From assembly GCA_027492255.1 (NCBI GenBank), contig JAPUFB010000004.1, forward strand, positions 124,001 through 188,000: DNA of 64,000 nucleotides, given 5' to 3'. The DNA comes from Candidatus Saccharimonadota bacterium. GTDB lineage: Bacteria > Patescibacteriota > Saccharimonadia > Saccharimonadales > Saccharimonadaceae. The notes under the pieces were generated by a model. The model had not been told where the DNA came from and ran no database searches. It worked only from the letters and a program-made list of their open reading frames with translations. The translations under genes were made by a program, and so were the position numbers. Each line of letters starts with the position of its first letter. The first letter of the stretch is position 1. This document shows, one piece after another, positions 1-8,936 of this stretch.

Positions 1-2
1 TC

Positions 3-692
3 CTCATCGCCAGCGGTATCGGGTACATCAACTACAACTACCCGACGTTGCGCCGTGATAGCGAGAGTTACCGTGTCGCTGAGCTGCAGCAGCTCCTCGC
101 GAACAACTACCTGAAGACGTATCTCCCCAAGAACTTCGTGACATCGAAGAAGCTTGGCGTAGAGACAAGTCAGGCGTTGTTCCAATGGGAGACTGCCAAC
201 AAGCTGGCGCATCACAGCATTGTCAAGGTCGACGGCACTATCAAGGTCAATTCGGATGAATGGTACTTACTGAGCAGTCAGCGCATACCCGCAACTCCGA
301 AAGACCTCGATCAGAGATGTTACTCGAACGGAAGGGTGTTCTGCGCCGACAAGACAACCGAGAAACTCTGGTTCATCGTCGACGGCGAAGCCCGTGTCGT
401 TACTGACGCTCGCTTCGGCAGTACGGAAAATCCGACCCAGGAAGGCTCGTTCACTATCCAGCGCAAAGAAGCGGACAGTTGGAGTCAACCCTACCAGGTC
501 GAGATGCCGTTCAGCCTCTACTTCTACAAGGGTGAAGCAATTCACTACTCGCAGCAGTTTGAGGATGCGAAGCCCGAGAACCCTGGCGCTTCGGCCGGAT
601 GTATCAATCTGAAGGACTTCGAGAAGGCCGGTTGGCTCTTCTCGCAGACCAAGGTCGGCGACCGTGTCATCGTCTACCGATCCAAGCCCTAA
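3..692 (+). CDS. L,D-transpeptidase (YkuD family), 5' truncated by window edge
   Basis: Probable cell-wall enzyme that crosslinks peptidoglycan stems or attaches proteins to them outside the membrane. The C-terminal third carries the YkuD signature: a conserved His in GEAIHYS followed by the SAGC catalytic motif, with the Cys codon at 600-602. The reading frame is open from base 3 and its first codons (LIASGIGYINY) read like the end of a membrane anchor, so the true start lies before the window and the internal TTG at 48 is not the start. Codons favour AAG and are GC-richer than the next genes. It has its own strong terminator and no co-directional partner, like the orphan cassettes further on. 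The family call is confident; the exact wall substrate is unknown. Confidence 0.85.
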   Translation, partial: LIASGIGYINYNYPTLRRDSESYRVAELQQLLANNYLKTYLPKNFVTSKKLGVETSQALFQWETANKLAHHSIVKVDGTIKVNSDEWYLLSSQRIPATPKDLDQRCYSNGRVFCADKTTEKLWFIVDGEARVVTDARFGSTENPTQEGSFTIQRKEADSWSQPYQVEMPFSLYFYKGEAIHYSQQFEDAKPENPGASAGCINLKDFEKAGWLFSQTKVGDRVIVYRSKP

Positions 693-741
693 CCGCTCCC
701 GGTTAGGCCGCCCCGCTTTTAGTTTACTAGAGGCGGGGTTT
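688..741 (+). terminator. Double hairpin terminator after the L,D-transpeptidase
   Basis: A 7-bp hairpin (CCTAACC at 688-694 with GGTTAGG at 701-707) straddles the stop codon. It is followed by a second stem, CCCCGC at 711-716 with GCGGGG at 733-738, and a short T-rich tail. The placement of hairpin structure directly on the stop codon recurs in other cassettes of this window. Confidence 0.7.
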
Positions 742-800
742 CACATTTATAACTGAGGTGATGTGTTGTATATTATTACTATTTGTTGTATTATATTAAG

Positions 801-1469
801 ATGTCTCAACCGAGTAATCTTCCTCGTTCTGCCGTGTTTCGCGCGGTCGCTCAAGAATATACAGAAGAAATCCTTAGACTCCAGGATACTCTCGTTGATA
901 GCTTTCCAGGATTTATTAAGCGAGTAGCTTCACCTCACCTGACGATTGCGGCAGGGAGGCGAGCGATTACCGATCGAAAAATAAGTGAATTACGACCACC
1001 ACAATCAACAGGAAGACAACTAGCACTTGAAACGGCTAGCACGTCACTTCTGGGAACTCGTATGGGTGTCTGTGCGGTGTCATTAATTATTGTCAGTAAA
1101 GACGGTACCCCAGAAGATGAACATACGTACTACCAAAAGAGGTTGTATGAGCACCCGACTTCTCGGTATCGGCCACATATCACTCTTGGCCGCATCTCAG
1201 CACAGCACGCGACTATAGAAATGCTTGAGTATATTGATGCAAATAAGCCTCCGATCATCGTATTCGATCTCCCACATACGAACGATGGGCGTTCAATTTT
1301 CCGGCCACTAAAACCCCAGGCGCTGCCATCAGAAATCGTATATCCCAAAACTGAAACGCCGCCTATAGATATCGGTCGATACGAAGGGAATCTAAGAATA
1401 CCCCGAGAATTCCTCCAAAAAGTAAATGGTCTTGTCGTTAACAGTCATGCGCAAAATAGCTCTGACTAG
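801..1469 (+). CDS. 2H phosphoesterase superfamily protein (LigT/CPDase-like)
   Basis: Protein of 222 residues with the two His-x-Thr motifs that define the 2H phosphoesterase fold: PHLTIA with His at about residue 46, and PHITLGR with His at about residue 126. Members hydrolyse or ligate 2',3'-cyclic phosphate RNA ends or small cyclic nucleotides. I take ATG 801 as start, because the six codons before it begin at a TTG and no Shine-Dalgarno precedes either site. The upstream AT-rich stretch (TATTAT) could act as a -10 for a nearly leaderless transcript. The C-terminal 70 residues after the second motif are not recognised. The substrate cannot be predicted from sequence alone. Confidence 0.7.
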   Translation: MSQPSNLPRSAVFRAVAQEYTEEILRLQDTLVDSFPGFIKRVASPHLTIAAGRRAITDRKISELRPPQSTGRQLALETASTSLLGTRMGVCAVSLIIVSKDGTPEDEHTYYQKRLYEHPTSRYRPHITLGRISAQHATIEMLEYIDANKPPIIVFDLPHTNDGRSIFRPLKPQALPSEIVYPKTETPPIDIGRYEGNLRIPREFLQKVNGLVVNSHAQNSSD

Positions 1470-1596
1470 CATGTAAAATATGTCGTATTGGTGGGCGGGA
1501 AGGAACCATCACTCCGCTCTTTTGTTATTAGATTTTGGCGTAGCGAAGCGGAGAAGCGAGGTTATACCAAGCGCTGTCTAACGAAGCATTGATGTT

Positions 1597-1683
1597 TGGT
1601 GCCGCGGGCCGGACTTGAACCGGCACGTCCTAATGGACATCAGATTTTGAGTCTAACGTGTCTACCAATTCCACCACCGCGGC
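1597..1683 (-). tRNA. tRNA-Leu (CAA anticodon), CCA encoded
   Basis: Read on the minus strand this is an 87-nt class II tRNA: acceptor GCCGCGG paired with CCGCGGC followed by encoded ACCA, leucine-type D arm (GGAATTGGTAGACAC), anticodon loop CTCAAAA giving anticodon CAA for UUG codons, a long variable arm, and the T loop TTCAAGT. The acceptor stem is extended outwards by a 14-15 bp inverted repeat (1585-1598 with 1685-1698) between leader and trailer. That would form a long precursor stem. Confidence 0.95.
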
Positions 1684-1699
1684 ACAAACATCAATGCTT

Positions 1700-1741
1700 G
1701 TTTCGTGAAACGAAACCGTATACCAATTCCGCCACTCGCCC
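1700..1741 (-). pseudogene. 5' half of a tRNA-Leu-like sequence upstream of tRNA-Leu(CAA)
   Basis: On the minus strand, bases 1741 to 1716 read as acceptor strand GGGCGAG plus a leucine-type D arm (GGAATTGGTATACG). They are followed by a perfect 7-bp hairpin with a 3-nt loop (1700-1716) instead of an anticodon arm, and then directly by the leader of the intact tRNA. No matching T arm or 3' acceptor strand was found. It looks like a partial duplication or remnant of a tandem tRNA-Leu gene. Confidence 0.5.
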
Positions 1742-1790
1742 ATCCATACGATATATTTTTAAATTTCTTTCCCGGAAACCATAAGTCCAT

Positions 1791-1819
1791 TTGAGATAGA
1801 ACGCATACAATTGTACAAT
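1791..1819 (+). promoter_or_regulatory. Promoter of the sortase gene
   Basis: TTGAGA at 1791-1796, a 17-nt spacer and TACAAT at 1814-1819. The start codon is only 10 nt beyond the -10, so the predicted mRNA leader is about 3-4 nt. An AAGAGG sequence in that gap could alternatively serve as Shine-Dalgarno if transcription starts further upstream. Confidence 0.6.
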
Positions 1820-1829
1820 AAAGAGGTCT

Positions 1830-3023
1830 ATGCAACCAAATGATACCCAGGATCCTCGGCCCGTACATATACCGCCTCGTGATCAGAATCAACCACTCCA
1901 GACTCCCGCACGAGACACGGCAGTCCGCTTAATGCGTGAACAGATCGACACTATTTATGATGATCCGGCAGCAACAACAATCCATGATGTTGAAACAGTA
2001 ACAGCATCGACTAGCGACGAAAATCCTTACGAGAAGTCGCATTCTGAAACCGGTGATCACGCTGCAGCGACCGAAGATATCTCAAACCAATGGCAACAAT
2101 ACCATTCACAGTGGCAAAATTATTATCAACAATATTATGAACGGTATTACGTCGGGGAAGTGCAGCGCCAAAAACTACTTGCAGACGCTGCCCGAACAGA
2201 ACCGGTAGTCCAGCAGGCTTCAGCGCAGGAAATAACTAAAGATCAAGCAGTTAGCGAGCTACGCTCAGAGCTACTTGGAAAGATTAAAAACCAGGGAGAA
2301 AAAGTACGTCGCAGTCGGCATTTCATGCCAGCGATTGTTGCAGCCTGTGTTGCGGGAATATTTTTATTCCTCCAATACAACACTCTGTTTTTCGGTCAGC
2401 TCATGGCCTATGCAGTCCCTAGTTCAAATAATTCACCAAATGCTGTCGTTGATCCAACCGCCTCAGCAGTCGTTAGTCCGGAGCCAAAAATTATCATCCC
2501 TAAGATTAATGTCAACGCGCCAGTCGTTTATGACGTTTCATCTCTTGACGAACATGTTGTACAAACAAAACTAAAAGATGGTGTTGTCCATTATCCAATT
2601 CCTGGAGCGGATGGGTTCCCGGGACAAAAGGGAAATACTGTCATACTTGGACATTCTTCAAATGATGTTTTTGATGACGGTAAATATAAATTTGTATTCG
2701 TACAACTCGACAGTCTCGCAGTCGGTGATATGTTCTATCTTAATTACAACAGTGTCCGCTACGCGTATAAAGTAACTGAAAAGAAAATTATCGAGCCTAA
2801 TCAAGTAAGCGAGCTAGTTCTCGACAATAGTAGGGCTCGCGCCACTCTTGTAACTTGTACTCCACCTGGTACCGCACTAAAGCGTCTTGTTGTCATAGGG
2901 GAGCAGATAAGTCCAAATCCTGACGCGGCAACTGAAAAAGCCACGACACCCACATCAACAAATCAAACAACCAGTATTGGTGGTGCCCCAAAAAGCTTTT
3001 TCGAGAGACTGTTTAATTTCTAG
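1830..3023 (+). CDS. Sortase family transpeptidase, membrane-anchored
   Basis: 397-residue protein with a long polar Gln/Tyr-rich N-terminal region, one membrane segment around residues 163-187 and an extracellular sortase barrel from about 215 to 365. The catalytic triad is visible: His275 in LGHSS, Cys343 in LVTCTPP and Arg352 in LKRLVV. Sortases cleave sorting signals and attach surface proteins to the wall or polymerise pili. No partner substrate with an LPxTG-like tail was recognised in the window. The long cytoplasmic N-terminus and the Thr/Ser-rich C-terminal tail are additions to the minimal enzyme. The gene converges with the next one and their ends overlap by 4 nt. Confidence 0.88.
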   Translation: MQPNDTQDPRPVHIPPRDQNQPLQTPARDTAVRLMREQIDTIYDDPAATTIHDVETVTASTSDENPYEKSHSETGDHAAATEDISNQWQQYHSQWQNYYQQYYERYYVGEVQRQKLLADAARTEPVVQQASAQEITKDQAVSELRSELLGKIKNQGEKVRRSRHFMPAIVAACVAGIFLFLQYNTLFFGQLMAYAVPSSNNSPNAVVDPTASAVVSPEPKIIIPKINVNAPVVYDVSSLDEHVVQTKLKDGVVHYPIPGADGFPGQKGNTVILGHSSNDVFDDGKYKFVFVQLDSLAVGDMFYLNYNSVRYAYKVTEKKIIEPNQVSELVLDNSRARATLVTCTPPGTALKRLVVIGEQISPNPDAATEKATTPTSTNQTTSIGGAPKSFFERLFNF

Positions 3024-4456
3024 AGAACTATTTGCGATGCCTGCAGATAGACGTGACCACTAGCGGTGTCGCGTAAGAAACTATAGAGATACTTCTCGTC
3101 ATCACTTAAGATTGCTCGAAAAACACCGTCTGCTGCTGTCAAGGGTTGTTGATTATCACCATCAAAATCCATCGTACCAACTCCAGTTTGATCGTAACGA
3201 GCAAGTGTATAGTTATCAAGCCACGTCGGACGAGCGGCAGTCGAGAGCGTCACGGCGTGTGCAAGCTTAAGCTCTAGATCATAACTAAGATACTGTGTGT
3301 TGTTCCCGACGATAATAATACGGCCCTCACTCGAACTATCAAGCCAGGCCGCTTCAAACTCTAATGCTTGTGATGCAAATTTAATAACATCTGTCTTCTT
3401 TTCGGCCTGCGGATTCTTCAAGATATCGATAATCTTGCCGCGTGCGATCACAAGATATTCTTCGCCGTAATATTTAGTACCACGTACATACACTGGAAGG
3501 GAATTGTCGTACGCCGCAATCTGCACAAGTGTACCGCCAGGGTTCATTTGTGCAACAGTTGTTGCTACATCGGTTTTCTGAACAATGCTCATGATACCAT
3601 TCTCTTCGATTGTGACGGATTGCACGCCTCGTGCGAGTGGCTCAGACAACTGGCTATTCGCAACGTCAAGACGGCGCAGATTACCGTTTTCTATACCATA
3701 GAGAACAGTATCATTGCTACTTGAAAACTGTACATCAGTGAGCGATACACCTAGTTTTACACTGATATTTTGCATATTCGCCGTATCACTCCGAGATATT
3801 CGTAAGAATTCCGTCTTATCGGCATAGATGTGTTTTATGAGAACATAATTACTACTTGCATCCCAACCCGCAATACTGAACTGATGTGCTGCGCCCTCCT
3901 GAGTAGAGTACGCTGTTACCGGAATAGTAAGGGTAGATACTTTGAGGTTTTTTTCGTCGCTAATGTCTAACAAGGTAAGTGATGGTTTTGTCGCATCCTG
4001 AACACTCATCAGCCATTTACGGTCTCGAGAAACAGATACGCTCGAAAGGGAAGTGAAATCATATGCCTTGATCGTCTTGATCGTGACTGGTGTTAAGCGT
4101 GCCTCGCTGAGCCAATGTAATTCACCAGGTCCAACAGTAAATGTTTTGGTCCACTCGCGATATCCGTCAAGTTTTAGTGTCACAGTATGATTACCGGCTC
4201 GAACATCTTGTTTATTGGGTGTTTTCAAAGATAAATTTTTGCCATCCAGTATGATTTGGGCACCACCTGGCTGCGAGCGGAATTGCACAAGCGCACCTTG
4301 CTCTACCTTTTTAAGACCAAGATCGAGACGATAGCCAAGAAGGAGAAAGACACAGACGATACTTATAAGCGCGACTGTCGCTGTCATGAGTGCATAGGAA
4401 AAAAATAAAGTAATCTTTTGACGTTTCTGCTTCTTCTTATACTGTTCGTTTGGCAT
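3020..4456 (-). CDS. PEGA-domain membrane protein, predicted beta-propeller-like ectodomain
   Basis: 478 residues: basic N-terminus, one membrane segment around residues 15-40, then a PEGA-type domain at about 52-125 (GGAQIILDGK, then AGNHTVTLKLDGYREW). The remaining 350 residues are beta-rich with repeated strand-turn patterns that suggest a WD40/propeller-like fold. PEGA domains occur in surface proteins of many bacteria and are frequent in CPR genomes; a structural cell-surface role is inferred. On its strand a TATACT lies about 14 nt before the ATG. It ends convergently against the sortase gene. No enzyme motif was seen. Confidence 0.65.
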   Translation of the reverse strand: MPNEQYKKKQKRQKITLFFSYALMTATVALISIVCVFLLLGYRLDLGLKKVEQGALVQFRSQPGGAQIILDGKNLSLKTPNKQDVRAGNHTVTLKLDGYREWTKTFTVGPGELHWLSEARLTPVTIKTIKAYDFTSLSSVSVSRDRKWLMSVQDATKPSLTLLDISDEKNLKVSTLTIPVTAYSTQEGAAHQFSIAGWDASSNYVLIKHIYADKTEFLRISRSDTANMQNISVKLGVSLTDVQFSSSNDTVLYGIENGNLRRLDVANSQLSEPLARGVQSVTIEENGIMSIVQKTDVATTVAQMNPGGTLVQIAAYDNSLPVYVRGTKYYGEEYLVIARGKIIDILKNPQAEKKTDVIKFASQALEFEAAWLDSSSEGRIIIVGNNTQYLSYDLELKLAHAVTLSTAARPTWLDNYTLARYDQTGVGTMDFDGDNQQPLTAADGVFRAILSDDEKYLYSFLRDTASGHVYLQASQIVL

Positions 4457-4621
4457 ATTATGCGTCTTTTAGTATAGCAGAAAATCAAAACTGGGGTTAG
4501 TACAGAGCAGGCCACAACCGGTTACTAATTACCCCCTGTTATCGCTTGCGCTTTTCTGTAAAAAATACTACTCTAGTAGTGTATAGTCAAACTAGACAAA
4601 AAGAAGCTGTGAACAGGGAAT

Positions 4622-5635
4622 ATGAGCGCAAAAACCACAATCATAATCAATGGAAAACGTTATGATGCCGTTACTGGCTTGCCAGTAGATGGCACTATTC
4701 AGGTACACACACCGTCACCAACCGTCGCACGACCAGCCTCATCGCGTAAAATTGTCTCTGACATCGGTGTTGCTTCGACACAGCGCTCAGCCGTGAGGAC
4801 CAGTCCTTCTACGTCCGTAACTGTCCATAGTGGACCGCAAAAAAGTGTCACTCTAAAACGCAGTCATCTTAAGAAACCTGTTTCCGCTCAGCAACCCGCT
4901 CGTCAACGACGCAGCCTTATCGGGCATATTACAAAAAGTCCGCTAATCAATCGTTTTGCTCAGACGCAAACACCAGAAAACATTAGTAAACCCGTTGCGC
5001 CAATCTCTGATATCTCACCCCTTGCTCATCATTTTCATGAAAAATTGAAACCGAAGGATATCCATAAAGAAACATTGAGTGGTACAGCTTTAAAGGAAAA
5101 ATTAATCGCTGATAAACTTGCGGTGGCAATAAAAAAATCCCCCGCTCAACCAGTAAAAAAATCCATATTAGAGCGACTGAAGCCAAAAACCGTTGCTCGT
5201 GGGGTCGTACTCGTCATTACGCTCTTGCTGCTAGCAGGTTATTTTACATATCTTAGTATGCCAAGCCTATCCGTGAGGATTGCCGCCTCTCAGGCAGGTC
5301 TCGCTGCCACCTATCCGAGCTACCATCCTAATGGGTATCGTTTTCAAGGACCGGTTGCGTATGAACCTGGTCAAGTAAGGATTACTTTTGCATCAAATAA
5401 TCTTGATCAAAAATATCTTATAAAACAGCAGGCAAGCTCCTGGAATTCTGAGGCAGTACTCGAGAATCTCGTTGAGAAAGCGACGCAAACATTTAGTACT
5501 AATTCCGATGGTGGACTCACCATCTTTACCTATAACAACCACGCTGCCTGGGTAAACGGGGGCATCCTTTATACGATTGAAGGAAACGCTCCGCTCTCCA
5601 ATGATCAGCTGGTCCGCATTGCCGCCAGCATGTAG
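4622..5635 (+). CDS. Single-pass membrane protein with DUF4367-like C-terminal domain
   Basis: 337 residues. It opens with a short motif NGKRYDAVTGLPV, continues with a long basic low-complexity Ser/Thr/Pro/Lys segment to about residue 190, has one membrane segment around 193-213, and ends in a compact extracytoplasmic domain. That domain (TYPSYHPNGYRF to the end) resembles the DUF4367 family. Function is unknown. The polar N-terminal half is predicted to be cytoplasmic or disordered. The start ATG follows an AGGGAAT stretch. It stands alone between the divergent PEGA gene and an orphan cassette. The domain call is by eye and moderate. Confidence 0.6.
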   Translation: MSAKTTIIINGKRYDAVTGLPVDGTIQVHTPSPTVARPASSRKIVSDIGVASTQRSAVRTSPSTSVTVHSGPQKSVTLKRSHLKKPVSAQQPARQRRSLIGHITKSPLINRFAQTQTPENISKPVAPISDISPLAHHFHEKLKPKDIHKETLSGTALKEKLIADKLAVAIKKSPAQPVKKSILERLKPKTVARGVVLVITLLLLAGYFTYLSMPSLSVRIAASQAGLAATYPSYHPNGYRFQGPVAYEPGQVRITFASNNLDQKYLIKQQASSWNSEAVLENLVEKATQTFSTNSDGGLTIFTYNNHAAWVNGGILYTIEGNAPLSNDQLVRIAASM

Positions 5636-5672
5636 CGATTGGTTAGGGTGTCTACGTATGAGCTCCGACTCA

Positions 5673-5702
5673 TTGACTTTTTTATTATTTATGTAATATA
5701 AT
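5673..5702 (+). promoter_or_regulatory. Promoter of orphan cassette at 5810
   Basis: TTGACT at 5673-5678, 18-nt spacer, TATAAT at 5697-5702. Transcription would start near 5709, giving a leader of about 100 nt before the Shine-Dalgarno and ATG at 5810. Confidence 0.75.
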
Positions 5703-5809
5703 ATTTTTATGTTCGCATGATAGCAGGGTGGAGATTCTCTAGCTGTCTATCTATGAGCATATCCGAGTCAGAGATCGTCTCTGCTTGTGATACTACGAGA
5801 GGAATTGCC

Positions 5810-6199
5810 ATGGGAGATTATGGCGGCAAGGTCATCTTTACCTACACAGGAAAGAGGAGTTCAATTCTTCCCGACAGGCGGGTGCGTGAGCGCTTCGCAG
5901 AGTCGCTCCTACGCCTTAGTCGATGCAGGGCGTATGCGTGGTGGCTTCACAATACGATGCAGATTTCGTGGCGTGTTGTCAGTAGCACTGCGACAAAAGC
6001 CGATCAGGCTCACTACAAGCCTCCGAAGTTCGTCATCACCTTGGAGCCAGTAGGCAATGATGATGAGTATCGCCCGTTTGTGTCGAGCGATTCGCTAACC
6101 AGCTTCGAGAATAAGATGGGTGAGCTTGCAGCTGCGTCACTCAACTTTCTGCTCCACTCATCTGCATACACTGTGCAAGTCAACCTGCAACTGATGTAG
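5810..6199 (+). CDS. Orphan cassette protein, 129 aa, unknown
   Basis: I do not recognise this protein. ATG 5810 is chosen over an earlier in-frame ATG at 5717 because GAGAGGA sits 6 nt before it and the earlier codon lies just past the predicted transcription start. The product (MGDYGGKVIF...) is soluble, with a basic, Trp-rich middle (RAYAWWLH) and a beta-rich second half; no signal peptide or membrane segment. It is a single-gene unit with its own consensus promoter and a 15-bp terminator stem whose first base overlaps the TAG stop. This matches the architecture of other cassettes in the window. Confidence 0.6.
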   Translation: MGDYGGKVIFTYTGKRSSILPDRRVRERFAESLLRLSRCRAYAWWLHNTMQISWRVVSSTATKADQAHYKPPKFVITLEPVGNDDEYRPFVSSDSLTSFENKMGELAAASLNFLLHSSAYTVQVNLQLM

Positions 6200-6241
6200 C
6201 CCCGTCACACGGTTTGAGCTCCGCTCCCGTGTGACGGGGCT
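6198..6241 (+). terminator. 15-bp GC-rich terminator starting in the stop codon
   Basis: AGCCCCGTCACACGG at 6198-6212 pairs perfectly with 6227-6241. The 5' arm begins inside the TAG stop codon of the cassette gene. The tail is only moderately T-rich (CAAACTTTATTT). Confidence 0.85.
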
Positions 6242-6280
6242 CAAACTTTATTTGAGTTTTACATCTGTTATACTGTCCAT

Positions 6281-7705
6281 ATGATTGTTCGTACTCGTTT
6301 TGCCCCAAGTCCAACCGGGTATATTCACGTTGGAAATGTTCGTTCAGCACTTTTCCCGTATCTTTTAGCTCGGCAAAATGGTGGTCAATTTATCTTACGC
6401 ATAGAAGATACTGATCAAGCGCGCTTTGTCGAAGGAGCAACCGATCTCATACTTGATACCCTTGAATGGCTTGGACTTGAATGGGACGAAGGCCCTAGAA
6501 TGGGCGGGGCATACGGACCATATATTCAAAGTGAACGCCGGGAGCTATATAAGACATGGGCCCAAAAGCTTATCGACAAAGGTCTCGCGTATGCCGACCC
6601 GTTCACTGCCGAAGAAGTTCAGGCGTTCCGCGAAGAAGCCAAAGCCCTCAAGAAACCGTTTCTTTATCGAGACCATCGACCCGATAATCCACCAGTATGG
6701 GATGGAACGCAGCCACTAAGATTTAAAGTTACCGATATTAAACGCTATACCTGGCATGATCCAGTTATGGGAGACCTTTCGGCTGGCTCAGAAGTGCTTG
6801 ATGATTTTATCCTTATAAAAGCTGATGGCCTACCAACGTATAATTTTGCACATATTGTTGATGATGCAGAGATGGGAATTACGCACGTTATTCGTGGTCT
6901 CGAATATATAAGCTCAATTCCACGGTATTTATCGCTCTATGAAGCACTTGAGATTGAGCCGCCAGTCCTAGCGTGCTTGCCGCATATCATGGCACCCGAT
7001 GGGAAGAAAAAACTCGGCAAACGCGACGGAGCAAAGAGTGTTTCGGATTATCGCACCGATGGGATCTTACCTGAAGCTATGCTTAATTTCCTCGCAAGCA
7101 TGGGGTGGAATGATGGGACCGAACAAGAAATTTTTACGAAACAGGAACTGATCGAAAAATTTAGCCTAGAACGCGTCCAGCGTTCGGGAGCTCGATTCGA
7201 TGAAGCCCGTCTTCTGTGGATGAATGGGTACTGGATCCGCTCGCTCGATATCGACGACCTTTACCTGCGTGTCGAACGGTATTGGACAAATGCCGCTGCG
7301 AACTATGACGAGGTGTATCAAAAAAATGTTTTGACACTCGTCAAAGATCGACTTAAAACCCTTGCTGAACTACCGCTCATGACTCGTTACTTTTTTGAGG
7401 AACCTGAACAACATCTTGAACTTATATCGGGCAACAAACAGCTCGCTAAGCTCAGTAGCGAAGAAAGAATCAATCTCATACATATATCACATGCTGAACT
7501 GGATAAAATCGAGGATTGGAGTGCCGAACACATCCAGGCAACGCTCAATTACCTCATTGAACTCACTGGTCAAAAACCTGGTATTCTCTTTAGTCTCATT
7601 CGTATTGTCACTACCTGGGCGCCATTCAGTCCACAGCTCAACGATACACTTGCTCTTCTTGGAAAAGAAAAGACTCTCGCTCGTCTCGCAAGGTTTACAC
7701 AATAA
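6281..7705 (+). CDS. gltX: Glutamyl-tRNA synthetase
   Basis: 474-residue class I aminoacyl-tRNA synthetase that charges tRNA-Glu. The signature FAPSPTGYIHVGN near the N-terminus is the HIGH-type motif, RIEDTD follows, and KLGKR at about 243-247 is the KMSKS-type motif (usually KLSKR, so the Ser is replaced by Gly). The C-terminal anticodon-binding helical domain is complete and length is normal. TATACT at 6269-6274 lies only 6 nt before the ATG, with no Shine-Dalgarno, so a leaderless mRNA is predicted. Whether it also misacylates tRNA-Gln (non-discriminating type) depends on a GatCAB gene outside the window. Confidence 0.96.
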   Translation: MIVRTRFAPSPTGYIHVGNVRSALFPYLLARQNGGQFILRIEDTDQARFVEGATDLILDTLEWLGLEWDEGPRMGGAYGPYIQSERRELYKTWAQKLIDKGLAYADPFTAEEVQAFREEAKALKKPFLYRDHRPDNPPVWDGTQPLRFKVTDIKRYTWHDPVMGDLSAGSEVLDDFILIKADGLPTYNFAHIVDDAEMGITHVIRGLEYISSIPRYLSLYEALEIEPPVLACLPHIMAPDGKKKLGKRDGAKSVSDYRTDGILPEAMLNFLASMGWNDGTEQEIFTKQELIEKFSLERVQRSGARFDEARLLWMNGYWIRSLDIDDLYLRVERYWTNAAANYDEVYQKNVLTLVKDRLKTLAELPLMTRYFFEEPEQHLELISGNKQLAKLSSEERINLIHISHAELDKIEDWSAEHIQATLNYLIELTGQKPGILFSLIRIVTTWAPFSPQLNDTLALLGKEKTLARLARFTQ

Positions 7706-7817
7706 CGACGGGACATGGTTTTCCTGTAGGCGTAGACATTTTGCCAATAAAGTAGCTCTGAGCGCGTAAATTATAGTGTTTTCCACCTCTGATTGAAATG
7801 GTATAATCATAAGCACG

Positions 7818-8936
7818 ATGCATCAGCCGCCAAGCGAAACGCCCACCCCTAAGATTCCTTTCAGGGAAAGATTTAAGAAGTTAAATATCAATGCGTTTCT
7901 TGGCGATAAAAAAGGGGTGAAATATTTTTGGATAGCTATCGCTTTTGTGATTACAGTCGGAGTAGGTCTTTTGTTATGGATAAAACTCAATCCCATTCCT
8001 GATGTACCAGACATCGCTCCAGTCATTCAAAAAAAGCCGGCAGTAAAGTACTATTCACCACTTTCTGGAATACTTGTCGGTGATGAAGCCGCAACAAAGC
8101 GGCAAGTAACAGCCGTTATGATTGAAAATAGTCCCGATGCCCGTCCACAATCAGGCCTTAAGGATGCCGGGGTTGTTTTTGAAGCAATTGCAGAAGGTGG
8201 TATTACACGGTTTATTGCACTGTATCAAGAATCCCGCCCATCGCTTATCGGTCCAGTACGAAGCCTTCGTCCATATTATCTAGAGTGGGCAAGTGCATTT
8301 GACTCCGGCATCGTTCATGTCGGTGGAAGCGCGAGAGCACTCACGATGGCTCGAAGCGGCAGTTATGGACCCGATATGGACCAGTATTTTAACGGTGGCT
8401 CATTCTGGAGAGCGACTGATCGGGCAGCCCCACACAATGTCTATACGAATTTCGACAAACTTGATGCGTTATCAACCGCCAAAGGTAAAGTATCGAGTAC
8501 TTTTGTCTTCTCCTCTCGAATTGACGAGAAAAAAGCAGCATCACCAAGTGCCAGCCATATCAATATTCCAGTCTCGACAGGATCATTTGCCGTTACGTAC
8601 GATTATGATACTGCAAGCAATAATTACATTCGCAAGCAAGGCGGGGAGGCACATATCGATAGAGAGGGTGGTCAAATACAGCCAAAAGTTGTTATTGCGA
8701 TAAAAGTCGCAATGACCTATGCGATGGAAGATGGCTACCGCGAGCAGATCACCACAACTGGCACCGGCTCGGCATATGTTTTTCAAAATGGAACTGTCAC
8801 CGAGGGTACTTGGTCCCGAGATACTGATAAGGCCCAACTGAAATTACTCGATGCCAGCGGCAAAGAGATTCCTCTCGTTCGAGGTCAGACTTGGGTTACA
8901 GCGCTTGCGAGCGAAAAGGTTGTGTCATGGCAGTAA
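7818..8936 (+). CDS. DUF3048 (YerB-like) membrane-anchored protein
   Basis: 372 residues: cytoplasmic N-terminus of about 35 residues, one membrane segment around 37-57, then a DUF3048 module (VMIENSPDARPQSGL, EGGITRFIALY, GPVRSLRPYYLEWA) and a DUF3048 C-terminal module ending in ALASEKVVSW. YerB-type proteins are extracytoplasmic and of unknown biochemical role. TATAAT at 7802-7807 is 10 nt before the ATG, so the leader would be very short. The gene overlaps the following histidine kinase start by 10 nt, so the two are probably translationally coupled; the ectodomain may report to that kinase (inference). Confidence 0.8.
   Translation: MHQPPSETPTPKIPFRERFKKLNINAFLGDKKGVKYFWIAIAFVITVGVGLLLWIKLNPIPDVPDIAPVIQKKPAVKYYSPLSGILVGDEAATKRQVTAVMIENSPDARPQSGLKDAGVVFEAIAEGGITRFIALYQESRPSLIGPVRSLRPYYLEWASAFDSGIVHVGGSARALTMARSGSYGPDMDQYFNGGSFWRATDRAAPHNVYTNFDKLDALSTAKGKVSSTFVFSSRIDEKKAASPSASHINIPVSTGSFAVTYDYDTASNNYIRKQGGEAHIDREGGQIQPKVVIAIKVAMTYAMEDGYREQITTTGTGSAYVFQNGTVTEGTWSRDTDKAQLKLLDASGKEIPLVRGQTWVTALASEKVVSWQ

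Noticed and set aside
1697-1712. parS-like site TGTTTCGTGAAACG
   Set aside because: The ParB consensus needs the central CACGTG; this sequence lacks two central bases and is explained by the hairpin next to the tRNA half.
1596-1784. 62-aa plus-strand ORF across the tRNA
   Set aside because: It reads through the tRNA-Leu gene in antisense, a frequent false call.
5717-5809. Upstream ATG extension of the 129-aa cassette protein
   Set aside because: The extra 31 codons lie just after the predicted transcription start and lack a Shine-Dalgarno; GAGAGGA precedes ATG 5810.
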